A stretch of 64,000 bases of DNA from CAVSJA01 sp963728145 (GTDB taxonomy: Bacteria > Bacteroidota > Bacteroidia > Chitinophagales > Chitinophagaceae), in contig CAVSJA010000008.1 of NCBI GenBank assembly GCA_963728145.1, positions 186,001 to 250,000 on the forward strand, written 5' to 3'. How positions within the stretch are numbered: position 1 is the first letter of the stretch; every line of letters starts with the position of its first letter. Below the pieces are notes generated by a model that was not told the origin of the DNA, made no database searches, and worked only from the letters and a program-made list of their open reading frames with translations. Positions 10,100 to 19,309 of the stretch are shown here, piece after piece. A program made the translations under genes and the position numbers.

Positions 10100-11850
10100 G
10101 AAGCTTGTTTGGTTACTTTTGCCTGCAAAGATGTAAGTTTTTTCTCAAGCTCAGCCGGCACTTTATTCACTTGCTTATTGTTGATATAGTAATTCCTGTT
10201 GATCTCGATCTTGCTGATCGGCGCTACTGCAGTATAAGTACTCCATTTGGTAAGAGGTCTAATGATAATTTCTTTCCTATCAATTTTGACCTTTACGGGC
10301 ATGATGAAATCAGAAATGCAATTCGTCCAACGGAAATAAAGTTTGCCTGCTTCTATCCGGTATTCGAGGGTCGGTATCTGCGTGGTTCGTAAATATTGAT
10401 CGAAGATTTTGGACAGGTTCGTCCCTGATTGCTTGCTGATATAATCTTCAACCTGGCGACTGGTAACCGGCTTGACTGCATAAGTAGTATTCAGTCCCCT
10501 CAGAATTTCGCGGAATTTTTCATCATCATTGATCACCTGCCTGATGGTATGTAAAAGATTGCCTCCTTTGTAGTACATATCCCCGCTACCTTCCGTATTG
10601 ACACCATATGGGCCGATGATTGGAATATCATTCTGGATGAGCTTACGGGTTCCAATGCAATAATCACTTCCTGCGTCAGTTCCGAATTCACATTCGGTGA
10701 AAATAGTTTCTGAATAATTCGTGAATCCTTCGTGTACCCACATATCCGCGATATCCGTTGTGGTTATGTTATTGGCGAACCATTCGTGCCCACTTTCGTG
10801 AATAAGAATAAAATCCCATTTATTGCCCCAGCCTGTTCCGGAAAGATCTCTGCCTCTATATCCATTTTGAAATCGATTCCCATAGGCAACCGCACTCTGA
10901 TGCTCCATTCCCAAATGAGGAGACTCAACGAGTTTATAACTGTCTTCATAAAAGGGGAAAGGACCAAACCAGTGCTCAAAGCATTTCAGCATTTTGGGAA
11001 CCTGTTGAAATTGCGTTTTTGCCTTTTCAAGATTATAGTCAAGCACCCAATAATCGCAATCAAGTTTACCCTTTTCACCAGGGTAATCTTCATGCCAGGT
11101 AACGTATTTGCCTATGTATGGAATGATATTATAATTATTGATGGGACTCATCACTTCCCAACGATAGATGGCTAACTTTTTTGCTTCATCCTTCGATTGT
11201 TGTTTCAATCTTCCATTACCAACAGCCATTAAGGTATCCGGTACGATCATCGTCAATGAAGCCCCGAAATCGGGTTCGTCGCTTTGATGGTCCTTACAGG
11301 GATACCAAATGCTGGCACCGGCACCCTGGCAGGCAACGCTCATCCATGGCCTGCCTTTTTCATCCTTTGCCCAGATCCATCCTCCGTCCCATGGCGGTCT
11401 TCTTGCTTCAGTTGGTTTGCCATGGAAAAATGCTTCAATAGTACGTGGGCCCGGCTTGATCTTGTATTTTCTTGCAGAGTCGCGAATGAACACATGAAAT
11501 ACATTTCCTTCCCTGCGGAATTTATAAACTTCGTTTTCGCCTTTGATACTGTCTAGTATCATCGGTTCCTGCAAGTCGATCTGCATGGTATAGCCACCAT
11601 TATCATAATAAGTGATCTTATTGCTTCCTTTAATTGTCTTAGTATCATAATCGGGTTCAACACTCAGCTCATATTTCAAAACATTCCACCAGGTTCTTTC
11701 AGCATTTAATGAACCGCGTAATGTGTCTTGTCTTGTAAACTTTTTGGGCGCGCCAGGCTGCGCAACACAGGAACCCGTTGTTAAAAGAATCAAAATAGAA
11801 ATCGGAAATAGGATTTTTTTCAAATTGTTCCAGGCTTCGCTATTTTTCAT
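10096..11850 (-). CDS. M1 family metallopeptidase (aminopeptidase)
   Basis: Zinc aminopeptidase, 584 residues. The N-terminus is a hydrophobic export signal ending near LLTTGSC (Cys28), possibly a lipoprotein though the lipobox is not canonical. The substrate-binding GMEHQ motif is at 314-318 (GAMEN position) and the zinc motif HESGH at 351-355 with the third ligand Glu374 in MWVHEGF. Shorter than full PepN because it lacks the large C-terminal helical domain, as is common for exported Bacteroidota M1 enzymes. Divergent from the peptide-binding lipoprotein gene with only 24 bp between start codons, and overlaps the flippase downstream. Confidence 0.93.
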   Translation of the reverse strand: MKNSEAWNNLKKILFPISILILLTTGSCVAQPGAPKKFTRQDTLRGSLNAERTWWNVLKYELSVEPDYDTKTIKGSNKITYYDNGGYTMQIDLQEPMILDSIKGENEVYKFRREGNVFHVFIRDSARKYKIKPGPRTIEAFFHGKPTEARRPPWDGGWIWAKDEKGRPWMSVACQGAGASIWYPCKDHQSDEPDFGASLTMIVPDTLMAVGNGRLKQQSKDEAKKLAIYRWEVMSPINNYNIIPYIGKYVTWHEDYPGEKGKLDCDYWVLDYNLEKAKTQFQQVPKMLKCFEHWFGPFPFYEDSYKLVESPHLGMEHQSAVAYGNRFQNGYRGRDLSGTGWGNKWDFILIHESGHEWFANNITTTDIADMWVHEGFTNYSETIFTECEFGTDAGSDYCIGTRKLIQNDIPIIGPYGVNTEGSGDMYYKGGNLLHTIRQVINDDEKFREILRGLNTTYAVKPVTSRQVEDYISKQSGTNLSKIFDQYLRTTQIPTLEYRIEAGKLYFRWTNCISDFIMPVKVKIDRKEIIIRPLTKWSTYTAVAPISKIEINRNYYINNKQVNKVPAELEKKLTSLQAKVTKQAS

Positions 11851-11874
11851 TCGCTAAATTTAAGGTCAGAGGAA

Positions 11875-13494
11875 ATGAAAGATAAAATTATTCTATTTAC
11901 TGTATTGCTGGTAGTGGCATATTCTTGCAAATCTGGTAAAAAAGCGGATAAGCAGATATTTCATTATAATGAACCTACCGGCATTGCTTCCCTGGATCCG
12001 GCTTTCGCAAAAAATCAGGCGGTTATCTGGCCGGTGCACCAATTGTATAATACATTGGTGGAAACTGACAGCAACTTAAGAATTGCTCCTTCTATTGCCA
12101 GAAACTGGGACTTGTCTGAAGACCGGCTTACTTACACTTTTCATTTGAGGGGTGATGTTTTCTTTCACGATAACGATGCATTTCCAGGAGGAAGAGGTAG
12201 ACAGATGGTTGCTTCGGATGTCCAGTACAGTTTCTCGCGTTTGATCGATCCGCAAACTGCCAGCCCCGGATCCTGGATATTTAATACAAGAGTAGACACC
12301 ATTGAGCCTTTTCTTGCTTTAAATGATTCCACTTTCCGTTTGCGATTGAGAAAACCATTTACACCAATACTTGGAGTATTATCCAATGTTTATTGTTCTA
12401 TTGTTCCAAAGGAAGTGGTGGAAAAATGGGGTAAGGATTTTCGAAGCCATCCCTGCGGTACAGGGCCATTTCAATTCAGATCCTGGGAAGAAGGCCAGGC
12501 ATTGATCCTTACGAAGAATGAAAAATACTTTGAAATGGAAAATGGAAACCGTTTGCCTTACCTGGATGCAATAAAAGTAACCTTTTACGATAACCGCGCA
12601 ACAGAGTTCCTTTTATTCCAGCAGGGGCAATTGGATTTTATCAATGATATCGAAGCTTCCTTCAAAGATGAAGTACTAAATAAGAAAGGAGAATTGAAAG
12701 AAAAATGGAAAAACAAGATCCTGCTGAATAAACATTCCTATCTCAATACCGAATACTTTGGAATAATAGTGGATAGTTCAAATGAATTGGTAAAGCAATC
12801 TCCATTGCGACTAAGGCAAATAAGGCAGGCGATAAATTATGGATTTGATAGAAGAAAGATGATGATGTATTTGAGGAATTCTATCGGAAGTCCGGCAGAG
12901 AGCGGTTTCATTCCTGCGGGTTTGCCATCTTTCGATACCGCATTGGTTAAAGGATTTAAGTACGATCCATCAAAATCGCGTCAATTATTGAAAGAGGCGG
13001 GATATCCTGATGGGAGAGGACTTCCATCCATTCGCTTATTGACTATTCCGGTTTATGCAGATCTCGCAAGTTTTGTTTCGAGACAATTGGAGGATGTTGG
13101 CATAAGAACAACGGTTGAAGTGGTACAAAAGAGTTTTTTATTGGAGCAAACAGCTAAATCGCAGGCGTTATTTTTTCGAGCAAGCTGGATCGCTGATTAT
13201 CCGGATGCAGAGAATTACCTAAGCGTTTTTTATGGAAAGAACCCAGCTCCGCCTAACTATACCCGTTATAGAAATCCGGAGTTTGATCGATCCTATGAGG
13301 AAGCGATGGAAATTGAATCGGATTCGATTCGGTTTGCGTTGTACAGGAAAATGGACCAATTAATTTTGCGGGACGCTCCTGTAGTTCCACTCTGGTATGA
13401 CCAGGTTATTCACCTGGTTAATCCGAGAGTGAAAGGGTTCAAACCAAATAGCCTCAACATTCTTGAACTAAGAAGAGCAAGAATAGTGAATTAA
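11875..13494 (+). CDS. ABC transporter substrate-binding lipoprotein (peptide/SBP family 5)
   Basis: 539 residues, the usual size of DppA/OppA-like binding proteins. Signal peptide with lipobox VAYSC (Cys18). Family hallmarks include PTGIASLDPAFAKN near the N-terminus, the LAPSIARNWDLS-like segment (RIAPSIARNW), HPCGTGPFQF, and the late peptide-pocket segment. It probably captures oligopeptides in the envelope. No permease or ATPase genes lie next to it. It is divergent from an exported M1 aminopeptidase, which suggests a shared role in peptide use (inference). Confidence 0.92.
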   Translation: MKDKIILFTVLLVVAYSCKSGKKADKQIFHYNEPTGIASLDPAFAKNQAVIWPVHQLYNTLVETDSNLRIAPSIARNWDLSEDRLTYTFHLRGDVFFHDNDAFPGGRGRQMVASDVQYSFSRLIDPQTASPGSWIFNTRVDTIEPFLALNDSTFRLRLRKPFTPILGVLSNVYCSIVPKEVVEKWGKDFRSHPCGTGPFQFRSWEEGQALILTKNEKYFEMENGNRLPYLDAIKVTFYDNRATEFLLFQQGQLDFINDIEASFKDEVLNKKGELKEKWKNKILLNKHSYLNTEYFGIIVDSSNELVKQSPLRLRQIRQAINYGFDRRKMMMYLRNSIGSPAESGFIPAGLPSFDTALVKGFKYDPSKSRQLLKEAGYPDGRGLPSIRLLTIPVYADLASFVSRQLEDVGIRTTVEVVQKSFLLEQTAKSQALFFRASWIADYPDAENYLSVFYGKNPAPPNYTRYRNPEFDRSYEEAMEIESDSIRFALYRKMDQLILRDAPVVPLWYDQVIHLVNPRVKGFKPNSLNILELRRARIVN

Positions 13495-13801
13495 AATTCC
13501 CAATTCGTCATCACGGAGACGCGTAATCGTAGTTTTCTTTCGTAAAAATACGATTGATTTAACGCAAGTTTTCAAAAAATCTTCGGTTTTAAGCAATTGA
13601 TTACCAACAAAACCCTGATAAACAGTCCTTGGAAACCCTTACTGGGCTTGCATCTGCAGAAAATACGGTCTACTTTGGCAGTCGGAACTATAAAATTTCT
13701 TTTCGATATAAGTAGTTCCCTTAGTTGAAAAACAAGAAATCCTTTAGACTCTGGAAGACCATTCGTAACAAGTTCTGAACCCTTTGAAAAAATTGTTGTG
13801 T
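13495..13801. other. Gene-poor gap
   Basis: About 300 bp before the truncated T9SS paralogue. No convincing ORF, RNA or terminator; only the start of the inverted repeat described at 13758 is notable. Confidence 0.5.
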
Positions 13802-13816
13802 ATGAAAACGAATGGT
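13758..13816 (+). promoter_or_regulatory. Inverted repeat enclosing the start codon, copy 1
   Basis: ACCATTCGT at 13758-13766 is the exact complement of ACGAATGGT at 13808-13816, which lies in codons 3-5 after ATG 13802. In mRNA the pair would close a loop holding the translation start. The same arrangement recurs before the next gene. Confidence 0.35.
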
Positions 13817-14074
13817 ACCCGATTCCTTCTTATTGTACTTTTTTTACAGTTGCTTCTCTTAGTCTTTGCATTTTGTACAAAGGCACAATCTAATTGCTAT
13901 TTCAATTCTTCCGCTTTAAGTTCTGGAACAAGCAAACAAATAGGTACGGTTTACAGGTATGATTATGTTAAGCCTGGAGTAGGTACCCGAGTTGTTGCAG
14001 TAGCTTATCCTGAATCATTGAAAACGTTTACGCAAAAAATAAAACAATCCGACAATCGAACAATTAAACAGTAA
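13802..14074 (+). pseudogene. Truncated copy of the downstream T9SS protein
   Basis: 90 codons. The N-terminus MKTNGTRFLLIV and signal peptide match the next gene (MKTNGTRILIIA), and the alignment continues to IGTVYRYDYVKPGVG (VGAQYRFINVKRGVD in the neighbour). After that the sequence is unrelated and ends in a lysine-rich tail, with no sorting domain. Looks like a partial tandem duplication that lost its 3' part. It could still make a small exported peptide. An in-frame TTG at 13784 is a less likely start. Confidence 0.5.
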
Positions 14075-14137
14075 GGCAATATAAAATCTCAAATAATCAA
14101 TATCCATTAGAAAAAACCATCCATTTAACCTAGGAGA

Positions 14138-14191
14138 ACCATTCGATTTTGATCTGTAACCCTGAATTGAAGTTTTATGAAAACGAATGGT
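14138..14191 (+). promoter_or_regulatory. Inverted repeat enclosing the start codon, copy 2
   Basis: ACCATTCG at 14138-14145 complements CGAATGGT at 14184-14191, which falls inside the first codons after ATG 14177. Same geometry as copy 1, although the intervening bases differ. Confidence 0.35.
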
Positions 14192-15430
14192 ACCCGAATT
14201 CTGATCATTGCGATCATTCTTTACATCTGCCTGGTGATCTTCAGTTTCTCCAGCTATGCAGTGCCCGATTATGACTTCTCAACGGGAAGGCTAATAGGCG
14301 GCACGGACAGAGCTGTTGGAGCTCAATACCGTTTTATTAATGTTAAGCGTGGCGTTGATGCAATTATAACTATTACTGCCATAACCGGGGGCATATCCAT
14401 CAATTCTATTGACGGTGGTTCCGGATTTAATGAAGCTTTTCAACCAGTACTTGACCTTCCTGGCAACACCTCGGGATATGCAGAATTTAGAATAGATTTT
14501 GTATTGAGCGGGACTCTAACTCCAACAATCATGATTGAAATTCCAATGACACCTATCGATGTCGATGGTCAGCGTTGGGGTCGTGATAGTTTATTTGAAT
14601 ATGATATGATACAGCTTACCCCGGTAAACACCGTTGACTACAACATGCTCGGTGGAGAATTGCGGGTTAATTTCGGTCTTGGATGGGTTACTGGCAGAAA
14701 TACAGGAGCAATTGACTATGGTGGGGTGGACACAATGGCAAAGCAGGTAATGTTTACTGTAGTAACGACTGCGACATCAAGAGCAACCATACGCGTAGGT
14801 GCTCAAAATAATTCGAGTGGAAATAGACAGCGACTTCGCAGCGTGTATTTCCAGCGGTTTAACTATTTGAATTCATTCTTATCTAAGCCGGCCCTGATGA
14901 ATTTGCGCGGTGTTGAAAGAAATAAAAAGGTTGACCTGAAATGGGAATTATCAATGGATCACAGATTAGGTTCAATTGACATCGAAAGCAGCGGTAATGG
15001 TTCTCAATTTAGGAAAATCGGAACTACGAACGTGAGTGATATCAATCAACGAAACTTTTTCTATACAGATAATAACCCCAACGAGGGAAATGCATTCTAC
15101 CGCCTGAGGATGGTGGGCTTGAATGGAACGGTAACATATAGTAATATCTTGTCGTTCCGCAACAACAGCGAGGACAACGCTTCATTTAAGATTTATCCAA
15201 GTGCCTTGGAATCTACAGCTACGCTGAACGTAAAGTCTGGTAAATCCGGAACTGCTTCTTTCAAATTGGTTGACTATGCAGGAAGAATCGTGCACCAGGA
15301 GACGTTAAATGTGCAGGAAGGAACGAATACATTACTATTAAATAAAGTAGGCCAGGTAAAGCCTGGTAACTATATAGCCGTATTAGAAATTGATCATTCA
15401 ACCTATAACCAGAAGCTTCTGAAAAAATAG
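14177..15430 (+). CDS. Exported protein with T9SS type A sorting domain
   Basis: 417 residues. N-terminal signal peptide (MKTNGTRILIIAIILYICLV) followed by an unassigned beta-rich region to about 240. An Fn3-like stretch follows (VERNKKVDLKWELS...GSIDIESSGNG), then a C-terminal sorting domain from about 325 (FKIYPSALESTATLNV, LVDYAGRIVHQETLNV, PGNYIAVLEI, ending KLLKK). That domain directs secretion by the type IX system and surface attachment. The function of the central part is unknown. A truncated copy precedes it and a strong terminator follows. Confidence 0.78.
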   Translation: MKTNGTRILIIAIILYICLVIFSFSSYAVPDYDFSTGRLIGGTDRAVGAQYRFINVKRGVDAIITITAITGGISINSIDGGSGFNEAFQPVLDLPGNTSGYAEFRIDFVLSGTLTPTIMIEIPMTPIDVDGQRWGRDSLFEYDMIQLTPVNTVDYNMLGGELRVNFGLGWVTGRNTGAIDYGGVDTMAKQVMFTVVTTATSRATIRVGAQNNSSGNRQRLRSVYFQRFNYLNSFLSKPALMNLRGVERNKKVDLKWELSMDHRLGSIDIESSGNGSQFRKIGTTNVSDINQRNFFYTDNNPNEGNAFYRLRMVGLNGTVTYSNILSFRNNSEDNASFKIYPSALESTATLNVKSGKSGTASFKLVDYAGRIVHQETLNVQEGTNTLLLNKVGQVKPGNYIAVLEIDHSTYNQKLLKK

Positions 15431-15465
15431 TTCGTTTTCTCGTAATGCCTCCGTACCAAACCACA

Positions 15466-15504
15466 AAAACCCCTGCAAGAGCTGTCGCGGGGGTTTATTT
15501 TTTT
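15466..15504 (+). terminator. Terminator of the T9SS protein gene
   Basis: Nine-pair stem AACCCCTGC / GCGGGGGTT with one G-T pair, loop of about ten bases, then a T-rich tract. Located 35 bp after the stop. Confidence 0.8.
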
Positions 15505-15640
15505 GGTTGACACGGTTGATAAGGTTGACAAAGTTGACAAGGTTGACAAGGATAAAATGCATAAACCAATATCGTTGTCAACTTATGAACTCTGTTAACC
15601 TTATCAACCCTATCAACCTTGTCAACCCTGTCAACCTAAT
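15505..15640. repeat. GGTTGAC(A)AG repeat with inverted arm
   Basis: Imperfect 9 bp units (ggttgacaa) at 15505-15552 are mirrored by complementary units (ttgtcaacc) at 15573-15637, forming a long hairpin next to the msrA stop codon. Confidence 0.65.
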
Positions 15641-16295
15641 GTTTAATCTTACTCTTAAACACCTTCTGAAACTTCTCCAGCTTCGGCCTGATCACGAACT
15701 GGCAATAGGGTTGTGAACCGTTTTCGTTATAATAATTCTGGTGGTAATCCTCGGCTTTATAAAATGTTTCTGCCGGAACTATTTCAGTAACGATAGGATT
15801 ATTGAAGGCACCACTCTTATCAAGCTCGACCTTATATTTTTCTGCTTTTTGTTTCTGTTCATTGTTATGAAAGAAGATCACGCTGCGATATTGAGTACCT
15901 ACATCATTACCTTGTCTGTTCAGTGTTGTGGGATCATGTGTTTGCCAGAAAACCTCGAGTAATTCGTCAAAACTGATCTTTTTGGGATCGTATACTATTC
16001 GCAGGGCTTCAGCATGTCCTGTATTGCCGGTGCAAACCTCTTTATAGGTTGGGTTGGTTACATGGCCACCACTATAGCCTGACTCAACTTTTTCAACTCC
16101 TTCCAATTGCTGAAAGATCGCTTCCGTACACCAGAAACAACCGTTCCCGAAAGTTGCTGTATCTGTTGCGGCTGCTGATGGTTCAGCCTTCGCAGTCATT
16201 GTCGATTTTATTTCTTCGTTCATATTATTTGAATTTTGTGCGCAGGATAATAAGGTAATAAATGAAATGATCATTATAGATAGAGCCGATTTCAT
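15636..16295 (-). CDS. msrA: Peptide-methionine (S)-S-oxide reductase, lipoprotein form
   Basis: Repairs oxidised methionine (S epimer) in proteins. 219 residues. The catalytic GCFWC motif is at 52-56, followed by family segments VESGYSGGHVTNPTYKEV, THDPTTLNRQGNDVGTQYRS and QPYCQFVI. The N-terminus is a lipoprotein signal with lipobox LLSC (Cys18), so the enzyme is anchored in the envelope rather than cytosolic. The stop codon abuts a repeat hairpin. Confidence 0.96.
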   Translation of the reverse strand: MKSALSIMIISFITLLSCAQNSNNMNEEIKSTMTAKAEPSAAATDTATFGNGCFWCTEAIFQQLEGVEKVESGYSGGHVTNPTYKEVCTGNTGHAEALRIVYDPKKISFDELLEVFWQTHDPTTLNRQGNDVGTQYRSVIFFHNNEQKQKAEKYKVELDKSGAFNNPIVTEIVPAETFYKAEDYHQNYYNENGSQPYCQFVIRPKLEKFQKVFKSKIKH

Positions 16296-16528
16296 AACCT
16301 GGGTTTTAAGTCTCCAAATTTCTGCAATTTAATGCCGGTAAATCGCTTCGATTGTTAGCCAAAGCTATATTTGAGCGGTTTACCAGTACCTTAACAGCGG
16401 AACATATACGATGTTCAATTAGTTTGGGTTTTAACAGGATTGTTAAAGACATTCCGCCCGGGCGAACACTATAAGGCCTTCAAAATCAATAAATTTTTCC
16501 GCTTCTGCAAAAAAATAAATCTATCAGC

Positions 16529-16562
16529 TTTGCTTATCATTAAGGATTGCGGCTTATCTTTG
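16529..16562 (+). promoter_or_regulatory. rpmI-rplT promoter and leader
   Basis: TTTG at 16529-16532, 22 bp spacer, TATCTTTG at 16555-16562. A leader of about 100 nt follows before rpmI and contains GTTCCGC-CGGT-GCGGGAAC, a GC-rich hairpin at about 16619-16637 that could serve ribosomal-protein autoregulation. The rest of the 16296-16528 gap shows nothing clear. Confidence 0.55.
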
Positions 16563-16670
16563 CTGCCCGTTAAAAAAAGTTCTTTTGATAAACGGAATTT
16601 CTGAAGAGGCCCAATAAGGGTTCCGCCGGTGCGGGAACGCCTCCAAGGATTAATGAAAAAGCATTTATAA

Positions 16671-16868
16671 ATGCCAAAGGTAAAAACAAACTCCAGCGCC
16701 AAGAAGCGCTTCAAAGTGACGGGCACAGGCAAGATCACCCACCAGAAGTCTTTCAAACGACACATCTTAACTAAAAAATCAAAACGTCGCAAGCGTACCC
16801 TCCGCAAGGATGGTGAAGTTCATAAGTCTAATATGAACTTTGTAAAGTTCCTCCTGAGACTTAAATAG
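16671..16868 (+). CDS. rpmI: 50S ribosomal protein L35
   Basis: 65 residues, basic, starting MPKVKTNSSAKKRFKVTGTG and containing the HQKSFKRHILTKKSKRRKR core typical of L35. Followed 73 bp later by rplT, the conserved pairing. infC and thrS, often upstream in other Bacteroidota, are absent here; msrA is the neighbour instead. Confidence 0.97.
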   Translation: MPKVKTNSSAKKRFKVTGTGKITHQKSFKRHILTKKSKRRKRTLRKDGEVHKSNMNFVKFLLRLK

Positions 16869-16941
16869 GAGGGGGCTCCCCGCGTACGCAAAGACGACGA
16901 CAATTTGAAATCTAAAATATCAAATCTAAAATAGTTAAGAT

Positions 16942-17287
16942 ATGCCTCGTTCAGTAAATGCAGTTGCTTCAAGAGCACGCAGAAAAAGAATTCTTAAAAA
17001 AGCTAAAGGGTTTTATGGTAAACGTAAAAATGTTTATACCGTTGCCAAAAACGTTATGGAAAAAGGCATAACCTACACCTATGTAGGTCGCAAGATTAAA
17101 GAAAAGGGAATACCGCGCTTTGTGGATTGCCCGTATCAATGCGGCCGTTCGTGAAGAAGGATTGACCTATTCCCAGTTCATTCACATGCTCAACGAAAAA
17201 GGGATTGGCCTGGATCGCAAGATCCTTGCAGACCTTGCAATGAATGAGCCTGAAAGCTTCAAGCAATTGATCGTTTCGGTTAAATAA
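16942..17287 (+). CDS. rplT: 50S ribosomal protein L20, frameshifted in this sequence
   Basis: Large-subunit assembly protein. The first part (MPRSVNAVASRARRKRILKK...YVGRKIKEKG) and second part (YRALWIARINAAVREEG...KQLIVSVK) are in different frames. Adding one G to the GGG run near 17108-17110 gives a complete L20 of about 115 residues with no other change. L20 is essential, so a homopolymer sequencing error is the likely explanation. Confidence 0.94.
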
Positions 17288-17314
17288 ACCTCTAAAGACA
17301 CTGGTTTCAGAACG

Positions 17315-17354
17315 AACCTCCGGGTGAATGTTAAATCGCCGGCCGGTTTTTTTT
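17315..17354 (+). terminator. rpmI-rplT terminator
   Basis: AACC-T-CCGG pairs with CCGG-CC-GGTT across a 15-base loop and is followed by eight T. Placed 28 bp after the rplT stop. Confidence 0.65.
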
Positions 17355-17430
17355 ATTTGTAGAATGGTGTAAAAAATTATTTTTGTTGGTGAATAATGAA
17401 ACGTCCATCAAATACACTCATCTGGCTTAA

Positions 17431-18834
17431 ATGAACAACACCTATACCGACCTGGTCAAACAAACCTTTAATTATCCGCAGGAAGACTTCGTAACCCAGG
17501 ATGGAAATCTGCATTTCAATGATCTTGATATAAAAGCACTGATTCGAGAAGTATGGCACCCCGATGAAACTCACCTATCTGCCGAAAATCGGCATGCAGA
17601 TCAAAAAGGCGAAGAAGATGTTTGCCAATGCGCTTAAAAAGCATAGATATGATGGAAAATATTATTATTGCTATTGTACCAAAAGTTCTCATTTTTCCTT
17701 CGTTGTGGAAGAAGCCTTGAATCATGATATCCATCTGGAAACTTCTTATGCGTACGATATCGAGATCATCAAGAAACTATACGAAAAGAAAAAGATCACC
17801 AAGGATATGTATATCATCTGCAATGGATACAAACAGAAGCCCTATACAAGCCGGATTGCCAGTCTGCTGAATTCGGGGTTTAAGAATGTAATTCCCATAC
17901 TGGATAATAAAGATGAACTGCAGCAGTACAAGAAGTCTGTTAAAGTGCCATTTAAACTCGGTATAAGAGTAGCAGCGGAAGAAGAACCGACTTTTCCTTT
18001 TTATACCTCACGACTTGGATTCCGGGCAAGGGATATTCTGGAATTTTATGTTGATAAGATCGAGGGTAATGAAGACCAGCTTCCAACTGAAGATGCTCCA
18101 CATTTTTTTGAACAAGGGGATCAAGGATGATATCTATTATTGGAGTGAATTGAATAAGGTGCATCAATCTTTATTGCCAGTTGAAAAAGATCTGTCCTGA
18201 ACTTGATTCGATCAATATTGGTGGAGGTTTTCCTATCAAACATTCTCTGGGATTTGAATATGATTACCAGTTTATGATCAATGAAATTGTAGGTAATATC
18301 AAAAAAGCCTGCAAGCGGAGTAATGTTCCTATGCCAAATATCTTCACCGAATTCGGGAGCTATACGGTTGGTGAAAGCATGGCGCATATCTACAGTGTGA
18401 TCGGCCAAAAAATTCAGAATGACCGCGAGATCTGGTACATGATCGATTCATCTTTTATTACCACGTTACCGGATACCTGGGGTATTGGTGAAAAATTCCT
18501 GATGCTTCCTATTAATAAATGGGACCAGGATTACCAGCGGGTCGTTCTGGGAGGAATTACCTGCGATAGCCATGATTACTATGATTCAGAAGAACACGTC
18601 AATGAAGTATTCCTTCCTAAATTAAATGGCGGAGATCCGCTTTATGTTGGATTTTTCCATACCGGGGCCTACCAGGATCAGATCAGCGGATATGGAGGAA
18701 TTAAACATTGCCTAATTCCTTCTCCGAAACATATTATCGTGGAGTACGATAAAAATGGAAAATTAATAGACTGGGTGTATGCGAAAGAACAAACCGCTCA
18801 AAGCATGTTGAAGATTTTGGGATATACGAAGTAG
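17431..18834 (+). CDS. speA: Arginine decarboxylase (Bacteroidota type), frameshifted
   Basis: PLP enzyme (fold III, Orn/Lys/Arg decarboxylase class 2) that makes agmatine for polyamine synthesis. About 465 residues when pieced together. Segments: N-terminus MNNTYTDLVKQTFNYPQEDF; GTPMKLTYLPKIG; PLP-lysine region YYYCYCTKSSHF; TSRLGFRARDIL; glycine loop SINIGGGFPIK; FTEFGSYTVGES; SFITTLPDTWG; active-site Cys in GGITCDSHDYY; GFFHTGAYQ. Frame breaks lie near 17545 (an apparent extra C), near 18085 and near 18180, so three indels. Motifs are intact on both sides of each, which points to sequence error rather than decay. Confidence 0.9.
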
Positions 18835-19006
18835 GGTTGATGGGGTTGTTCCTCCCGCCCTGGGCGGGACGGGAATGCTGGGTTGACAAGATTGATAAAT
18901 CTCTAGAGATATAACCTTTGACTTAATAGATTAAAGTTTGAAAGCCTATTCGAGGATCAACTAAGTATCCTAACTTTTATTCTTCTTTTGGTCTTAATTC
19001 CTGTCT
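18835..19006. other. Gap with a GC hairpin
   Basis: GGTTGA-type repeat fragments and a CCCGCC / GGCGGG hairpin at 18854-18868 follow the decarboxylase. No T tract follows it. Nothing else recognised. Confidence 0.4.
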
Positions 19007-19129
19007 TTAAGACTCAACAACTACAGGAGGGTTATCTCGGAGAGCTTGATGTGCAGTTCTTCAAGAACTGGCTGCAATTGCCAAAAGTATCATAAAGGCA
19101 ATAGCTTGTACAGCGGTTGATAGTTTCAT
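19007..19129 (-). pseudogene. Micro-lipoprotein ORF with a stop at the lipobox cysteine position
   Basis: ATG 19129 opens MKLSTAVQAIAFMILLAIAASS, then TGA at 19061-19063, then RTAHQALRDNPPVVVES and TAA at 19007. The first residues match the neighbouring lipoprotein (MKLSTFIQVAVVLALIALAA). Changing TGA to TGT or TGC would give a 40-residue lipoprotein with lipobox AASSC. As it stands it encodes only a 22-residue hydrophobic peptide. It is either a sequence error, a decayed paralogue of the next gene, or a free signal peptide. Confidence 0.35.
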
Positions 19130-19309
19130 AGACACGGATTTTATTAGGACTCAATAACTGATAGCAAAAATCAAAATATAAAAATAGGAGGGCGTTTACA
19201 ATGCTGTTAATAACTTTTTATTAAGTCCCTCTTTCTCAGTGTCCCATATGTCTTGCAATTGTACTGATAAAGTCGAACAGCCTGGTTTTATCAGTAAAAC
19301 GCGGCTTTA

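Noticed and set aside
16570..16670. A named ribosomal-protein leader RNA (L20 type)
   Set aside because: A hairpin is present, but I cannot match it to a described leader family by eye.
18853..18872. Terminator for arginine decarboxylase
   Set aside because: The CCCGCC/GGCGGG hairpin lacks a T tract on either strand, so it is reported only as a hairpin.
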